In this document: positions 7,357 through 9,757 of the stretch, one piece after another
How positions within the stretch are numbered: position 1 is the stretch's first letter
Layout of the letters: each line of letters starts with the position of its first letter
NCBI GenBank assembly: GCA_022615595.1
Contig: JAKEGI010000271.1
Coordinates: 1-9,757, forward strand
Reading direction: 5' to 3'
Length of the DNA: 9,757 nt
Source: Bacteroidales bacterium
GTDB lineage: Bacteria > Bacteroidota > Bacteroidia > Bacteroidales > VadinHA17
Notes under the pieces: generated by a model
What the model saw: the letters and a program-made list of their open reading frames with translations, nothing else
Told to the model about the DNA's origin: nothing
Databases searched by the model: none
Program-made: the position numbers and the translations under genes

Positions 7357-9459
7357 ATGGGTAGGGTCCTGGGGTTGCTCAGAGCAATCGCACCTGTACT
7401 GATCGCATTACTGCTGGTTTCATGCCAGAAGAGCGGGGTACCCGTAACGTTAAGCCATGGTGTGCTTGACCTCAGGCATCTGGAACAGGGAGATGAGTTC
7501 AGCGTGAAGATGAATGGCGAATGGGAATTTTATTTCAATAAATTCCTTACCTCATCTCCATCGGGAGGGCGTGACACTCTTAAACCTGACCTTTATGGCC
7601 ATGTGCCTGCATTCTGGTCAGATTACAGGATAGCCGGACAGAAACTGCCGGGGTTCGGATTTGCAACCTACAGGGCAATAGTACTGCTGCCCTCAGGCTA
7701 CCGCGACAGGCTGGGCATTGACATGCCCGTCTTTGACTCATCATATGAGATAAGCATTAACGGCGTTACTGCGGCCAGGAACGGCACTCCTGGCCGCACC
7801 AGCGCTCAATCGATCCCGGCTTACGAACCATCATTCTTCAGCTATCTGCCAAAAAGTGACACCCTCGATATCATAATCAGAGTCTCCAACTTTGAACATC
7901 GCAGGGGCGGATTCTGGATGCCGCTCAGGATAGGCTCATTCCACACCATTCAGTCGGACTTCACAAACCAGTGGTTCATCTCAATTGCAGTCACAGGGAT
8001 GCTTCTTGCCTCTTTCCTCTTTTTCTTTATCTTCTACCTGCTTGACAGAAGGAACACCAAACTCCTTGTGTTCTCGTTACTGACGCTGGGACTGGCATTA
8101 AGACCCTTCCTTTCTGCCCCTTACCTGATATCTGCCCTGGATGTTCAGAACTGGTACCTGATAGTGAGAGGTGAATATCTTATTCTATACCTGATGATAT
8201 TATCAGGGGCATGGCTTGCATACTTCATCTACCCGACACCGGGTTTCAGGAAGGTGACGGTTGCTACTGGCGTTTTCTGCCTTACGGGCCTGATATTGGT
8301 ACTGACCTCCCCGGTATATATCTTTGCATACACTGTCTATATAATACAGCTCATCGCCCTGATGATTGTTGTCTATGCCCTGGTGATGAGCTTCAGGGGT
8401 TTGTTGAAGGGAAAGTGGGTAGATACCGTCTATTTCACTGCCATAATCGCAATGGGCTTCGGGATAGTGGCAGACATCCTTCTGGCGAATGGTCTGGAGG
8501 AGAAGCAGCAGATCTACATCCTCTCTTTCCTTATGATGGTATTTGTATTTCTCCAGGCCACCCTCCTTATACGTGACTGGGTAAGGTCTTCCATGGAAAG
8601 GGAGAATCTTGCACTCCAGCTTGAAGAACTGAACCGTAATCTTGAGACAAGAGTTGACACCAGAACGAGGGAGTTGAGGGAGAAGAGTGAGGAATTGAAC
8701 GCCCGCAATGAGCAGATAGCCCTCCAGAATACAAAACTCTCGGAGACAGTGCAACTCAAGAATAAGATCTTCTCGGTAATATCACATGACCTGCGGAGCC
8801 CTGTGGTGAACATTCTCTTTACTCTCAACATGCTCAGGGAGGAAGAGTACAAGGATAAGACTGATGAGCTGGCCGCATCAGGGATTCAGTACTCACAGAT
8901 GGTAATCAGCCTGATTGAGAATATGCTTGTCTGGGGCAGAGGACAGGAAGACAGGATACGGTACGCGCCAGCAGCGAATGACCTGGCCGACATCATCCTT
9001 ACCAACATGAGCATAGTGAAGGAGAGTGCCGACAGGAAGGAGATTGCACTCAACTTTACCCAGATGGGCAGAACAACCGGATGGTTTGACAGGGATCTTA
9101 TAGACATCGTGGTCAGAAACCTCCTGTCCAATGCAGTCAAATACACGTATCGCGGAGGCAGGGTGACAGTACACCTCAGGGAGAGCGGGGAGAGCAACGG
9201 AGGACTGATAATAAAGATATGTGACACCGGCACAGGCATGAGCGAAGAGCTCCAGGGAAAAATCTTCACAAACGCCTACGTGCCTTCTGCCTTTGGCACG
9301 GACCAGGAAAAGGGTACCGGTTTAGGACTTAAACTGGTGCATGAACTGGTTACAATAAGCAGGGGCACTATCTCGGTCGAGAGTACTCCCGGCAGCGGCA
9401 CATGCTTCACAGTAAGCCTTCCCGGCAAAGAGAGAGGAGCAATAAAACATACCTCCTGA
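7357..9459 (+). CDS. 7TM-DISM sensor histidine kinase with lipobox-like signal
   Basis: Membrane sensor kinase of 700 residues. Residues 1-23 form a signal sequence ending in LLLVSC (C23), a lipobox. Residues about 35-198 are a jelly-roll, galactose-binding-like sensor (GEWEFYF at 54-60, GFATYRA at 101-107, VSNFEHRRGGFWMPL at 176-190), as found in front of 7TMR-DISM receptors. Seven hydrophobic segments follow between about 207 and 405. A coiled coil (411-468) leads into the HisKA dimerisation domain with the phospho-acceptor H477 in FSVISHDLRSP. The HATPase domain has the N box RNLLSNAVKYT (587-597), the G1 box DTGTGM (623-628) and the G2 box GTGLGL (653-658), so the kinase looks intact. No receiver or DNA-binding domain is fused and no response regulator is in the window. 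The start lies 4 bp after the peptidase stop, so the two genes are almost surely one transcript, possibly translationally coupled. The ligand is unknown; a sugar or a peptide product are both possible. Confidence 0.92.
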   Translation: MGRVLGLLRAIAPVLIALLLVSCQKSGVPVTLSHGVLDLRHLEQGDEFSVKMNGEWEFYFNKFLTSSPSGGRDTLKPDLYGHVPAFWSDYRIAGQKLPGFGFATYRAIVLLPSGYRDRLGIDMPVFDSSYEISINGVTAARNGTPGRTSAQSIPAYEPSFFSYLPKSDTLDIIIRVSNFEHRRGGFWMPLRIGSFHTIQSDFTNQWFISIAVTGMLLASFLFFFIFYLLDRRNTKLLVFSLLTLGLALRPFLSAPYLISALDVQNWYLIVRGEYLILYLMILSGAWLAYFIYPTPGFRKVTVATGVFCLTGLILVLTSPVYIFAYTVYIIQLIALMIVVYALVMSFRGLLKGKWVDTVYFTAIIAMGFGIVADILLANGLEEKQQIYILSFLMMVFVFLQATLLIRDWVRSSMERENLALQLEELNRNLETRVDTRTRELREKSEELNARNEQIALQNTKLSETVQLKNKIFSVISHDLRSPVVNILFTLNMLREEEYKDKTDELAASGIQYSQMVISLIENMLVWGRGQEDRIRYAPAANDLADIILTNMSIVKESADRKEIALNFTQMGRTTGWFDRDLIDIVVRNLLSNAVKYTYRGGRVTVHLRESGESNGGLIIKICDTGTGMSEELQGKIFTNAYVPSAFGTDQEKGTGLGLKLVHELVTISRGTISVESTPGSGTCFTVSLPGKERGAIKHTS

Positions 9460-9492
9460 CAGTAATATAAATCATCTGTTACATTATATCTC

Positions 9493-9518
9493 GAGGTGAA
9501 ATGGCAAATTTGCACCTC
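9493..9518 (+). other. Stem-loop between sensor kinase and ferredoxin genes
   Basis: GAGGTG (9493-9498) pairs with CACCTC (9513-9518). AAAT (9499-9502) can pair with ATTT (9508-9511), leaving a GGCAA loop and one bulged G at 9512. No T-run follows. It lies 33 bp past the kinase stop and 17 bp before the ferredoxin start, so it may be an mRNA stem in the leader, a weak terminator or part of an operator. CAAATTTG (9505-9512) inside it also resembles a -7 box. Confidence 0.4.
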
Positions 9519-9535
9519 AGTATGACCATATAATT

Positions 9536-9757
9536 ATGCAAAGAGAGATTATAAAGATAGATGAAGAGTTATGCAACGGTTGCGGACTCTGCGTTCCCAA
9601 CTGTCACGAAGGAGCCCTTCAGGTCATTGACGGAAAGGTAAGACTCGTTTCAGAGCTTATGTGTGACGGACTGGGAGCATGCATCGGACACTGTCCGGAA
9701 GGTGCAATAACCATTGAAAAGCGTGAGGCAGAGCCCTATAATGAGACAGCTGTCATA
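9536..9757 (+). CDS. 4Fe-4S ferredoxin-type protein (partial, N-terminus)
   Basis: The frame opens with [19 protein letters not shown] and stays open for 74 residues to the right edge. The first cluster motif is complete: [11 protein letters not shown] (C13, C16, C19, C23), although H24 replaces the proline that usually follows. The second reads [16 protein letters not shown] (C43, C49, C53), which has three cysteines in a C-x5-C-x3-C arrangement instead of the usual four. The protein resembles Bacteroidota and clostridial two-cluster ferredoxin-domain proteins that continue to about 250-300 residues; the continuation [11 protein letters not shown] fits that group. The probable role is cytosolic electron transfer in an anaerobe; the partner is unknown. 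No ribosome binding site is visible; the start is the ATG directly before the conserved N-terminus. It lies 76 bp downstream of the kinase gene on the same strand and may or may not share its transcript. Confidence 0.85.
   Translation, partial: MQREIIKIDEELCNGCGLCVPNCHEGALQVIDGKVRLVSELMCDGLGACIGHCPEGAITIEKREAEPYNETAVI

Overview
The window looks like chromosomal core sequence from a member of the Bacteroidota, probably an anaerobic, Bacteroidales-like organism. This rests on inference from several things: most starts lack a Shine-Dalgarno sequence; three intergenic regions carry promoter candidates of the TTTG/TTG - 19 to 20 nt - TAnnTTT type; and the protein families are typical of the phylum (M3 oligopeptidase lipoprotein, 7TM-DISM histidine kinase, FHS-type sugar transporter, cytidylate-kinase-like protein, two-cluster ferredoxin). 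I see no phage, insertion sequence, CRISPR, tRNA or rRNA.

Layout. Positions 1-1980 (minus strand) hold a two-gene operon: a ROK-family kinase (1036-1980) followed 10 bp later by an MFS/FHS sugar transporter that runs off the left edge (1-1025). Together they suggest uptake and phosphorylation of a sugar. Divergent from them is a single-domain malic enzyme (2156-3463, plus), ended by a strong hairpin at 3484-3517. Convergent to it is a cytidylate-kinase-like protein (3581-4309, minus). An AT-rich divergent intergenic region follows, then a small secreted protein of unknown function (4591-5046, plus), a weak GC hairpin and an excellent intrinsic terminator (5117-5151).

From 5256 to 9459 (plus) there is a tight two-gene unit with its own well-formed promoter (5199-5229): an M3-family oligopeptidase lipoprotein and, 4 bp after its stop, a 700-residue hybrid of a jelly-roll sensor, seven membrane helices and a histidine kinase. 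The kinase also starts with a lipobox-like signal. After a stem-loop at 9493-9518, a two-cluster ferredoxin-type protein begins at 9536 and runs off the right edge.

Nothing here is an obvious new defence or mobile system. The most interesting unit is the coupling of a surface or periplasmic oligopeptidase lipoprotein to a 7TM sensor kinase with no response regulator beside it. It could link peptide processing to signalling, but that is inference. Secondary oddities are a shortened active-site loop in the peptidase, a ROK kinase without the usual zinc motif, and a malic enzyme without the phosphotransacetylase-like half that is common in this phylum.
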